Origin: Bacillota bacterium
Lineage (GTDB): Bacteria > Bacillota > Dethiobacteria > DTU022
Assembly (NCBI GenBank): GCA_012510625.1
Contig: JAAZHP010000147.1
Span: forward strand, 1-15,735
DNA length: 15,735 bases
Direction: 5' to 3'
Both the position numbers and the translations under genes were made by a program. Shown one piece after another: positions 15,408-15,735 of this stretch; the stretch's first letter is position 1; the number at the start of each line of letters is the position of its first letter. Under the pieces are notes generated by a model, which had not been told where the DNA came from, searched no databases, and worked only from the letters and a program-made list of their open reading frames with translations.

Positions 15408-15646
15408 CATAAAACATTACAATGGAGGGCATAATTATTTTTTAGAAAAGCAGGAATCAAGGTTCCTGTTATCGAATGATTAAGCTAACAATCCTTTGAT
15501 TGCGCCGGGCTTGAGGCGTTGCGCTGCGCATGGAATAATTTCTTCTCCAGACGATCATAATTTTTCATGAGAAAGGTCTTGAATATACCCCCGAATAATG
15601 CAGATATATTATCTATGAGTAAAATGTTAGCGGGGGGAGAGGATCG

Positions 15647-15667
15647 AAAAAACCTGCTTTAAGCAGG
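15647..15667 (-). terminator. Intrinsic terminator for a minus-strand transcript entering from the right
   Basis: On the minus strand, CCTGCTT and AAGCAGG (15667-15653) form a perfect stem around one base (more realistically 5 bp with a TTAAA loop), followed at once by T6 (15652-15647). It would end transcription of a gene or RNA lying to the right of the window and insulate the PBP promoter from it. Confidence 0.55.
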
Positions 15668-15671
15668 AAAA

Positions 15672-15731
15672 GAGAGACCTCGTTCCAGAAGGTATAGGTT
15701 TGAGAAACAACACCCAGGAAGGAGGCCTCTC
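15672..15731 (-). other. Rod-like RNA hairpin, probably 3' part of a minus-strand transcript
   Basis: Nested arms pair in order: 15672-15681 with 15722-15731 (10 bp), 15683-15686 with 15717-15720 (TTCC/GGAA), 15691-15695 with 15710-15714 (5 bp), and 15698-15701 with 15705-15708 (GTTT/AAAC), leaving a 3-nt loop. The two non-Watson-Crick positions are G-U pairs if the minus strand is transcribed but A-C mismatches if the plus strand is, so the minus strand is the likely RNA. On that strand it is followed by T4 and then the terminator above. It could be a terminator-type 3' hairpin, a small RNA end or the end of a mobile element. I recognise no known RNA family. Confidence 0.4.
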
Positions 15732-15735
15732 AAGA

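Larger units (their letters stand above)
15401..15735. other. Right-end intergenic region, no gene recognised
   Basis: About 335 nt without a supported gene. Besides the PBP promoter edge it holds a hairpin CAGGAA/TTCCTG (15451-15456/15463-15468), a small CAATC/GATTG hairpin (15489-15502), a minus-strand terminator and a 60-nt rod-like hairpin (both listed separately). A 31-codon plus-strand frame (15567-15662) has no SD and ends inside the terminator hairpin; I do not call it. AAGGAGG at 15719-15725 looks like a plus-strand SD for a gene starting just beyond the window, but it lies in the arm of the rod hairpin. Confidence 0.5.

Noticed and set aside
15567..15662. 31-codon frame with a slippery A AAA AAC heptamer (15647-15653) just before a hairpin, suggestive of -1 frameshifting as in IS elements
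   Set aside because: There is no SD. The -1 frame stops at 15695-15697; only the +1 frame stays open. The A-run and hairpin are better explained as a minus-strand terminator.
15660..15735. Resemblance to a glycine riboswitch (GAGAGACC, then GAAGG, then CTCTCA, in order)
   Set aside because: The conserved aptamer core around CCGAAGG-GCAA is missing, and pairing favours minus-strand RNA.

Overview
The window reads as chromosomal core DNA from a Gram-positive-type bacterium (Bacillota, probably a clostridial lineage). The reasons are the full walR-walK-yycH-yycI order, near-consensus Shine-Dalgarno (SD) sequences, heavy use of GTG and TTG starts, and the pairing of a class A penicillin-binding protein (PBP) with a G5/M23 envelope protein. 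The genus cannot be named from sequence alone. Genes are densely packed and show no sign of recent transfer. I see no tRNA, rRNA, CRISPR array or confirmed mobile element.

Layout. Bases 1-801 hold the C-terminal part of the replicative helicase DnaB, which overlaps by 4 nt a FAD-dependent oxidoreductase (798-2198). A 218-nt gap with phased TTAA motifs and an inverted repeat precedes a membrane-anchored G5/M23 peptidase gene (2417-3829), which ends in an intrinsic terminator (about 3856-3892). A tightly packed nine-gene directon follows (3981-13357): walR, walK, yycH, yycI, murA, a histidine phosphatase, an HtrA-type protease, an alkaline-phosphatase-superfamily enzyme and a glyoxalase-II-type metallo-beta-lactamase fold hydrolase. 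Its last stop codon overlaps, tail to tail, the stop of a class A PBP gene on the minus strand (15354-13354). The last ~345 nt are non-coding as far as I can tell. They hold the PBP promoter, whose -35/-10 spacer is a 17-bp palindrome, and at the far right a rod-like hairpin followed by a minus-strand terminator.

How the genes fit together. Most of the window concerns the cell wall. WalK/WalR, with membrane proteins YycH and YycI, form the essential wall-homeostasis two-component system. MurA makes the first committed peptidoglycan precursor, the class A PBP polymerises and cross-links glycan, the M23 protein is a candidate wall hydrolase, and the HtrA protease is a candidate envelope quality-control enzyme. 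The roles of the histidine phosphatase, the phosphatase-superfamily protein and the MBL hydrolase in this operon are unknown. The most interesting signals are regulatory: the PBP promoter palindrome, the TTAA cluster upstream of the M23 gene, the missing conventional start codon near the SD of walK, and the minus-strand RNA structure at the right edge. I did not find a clearly new multi-gene system.
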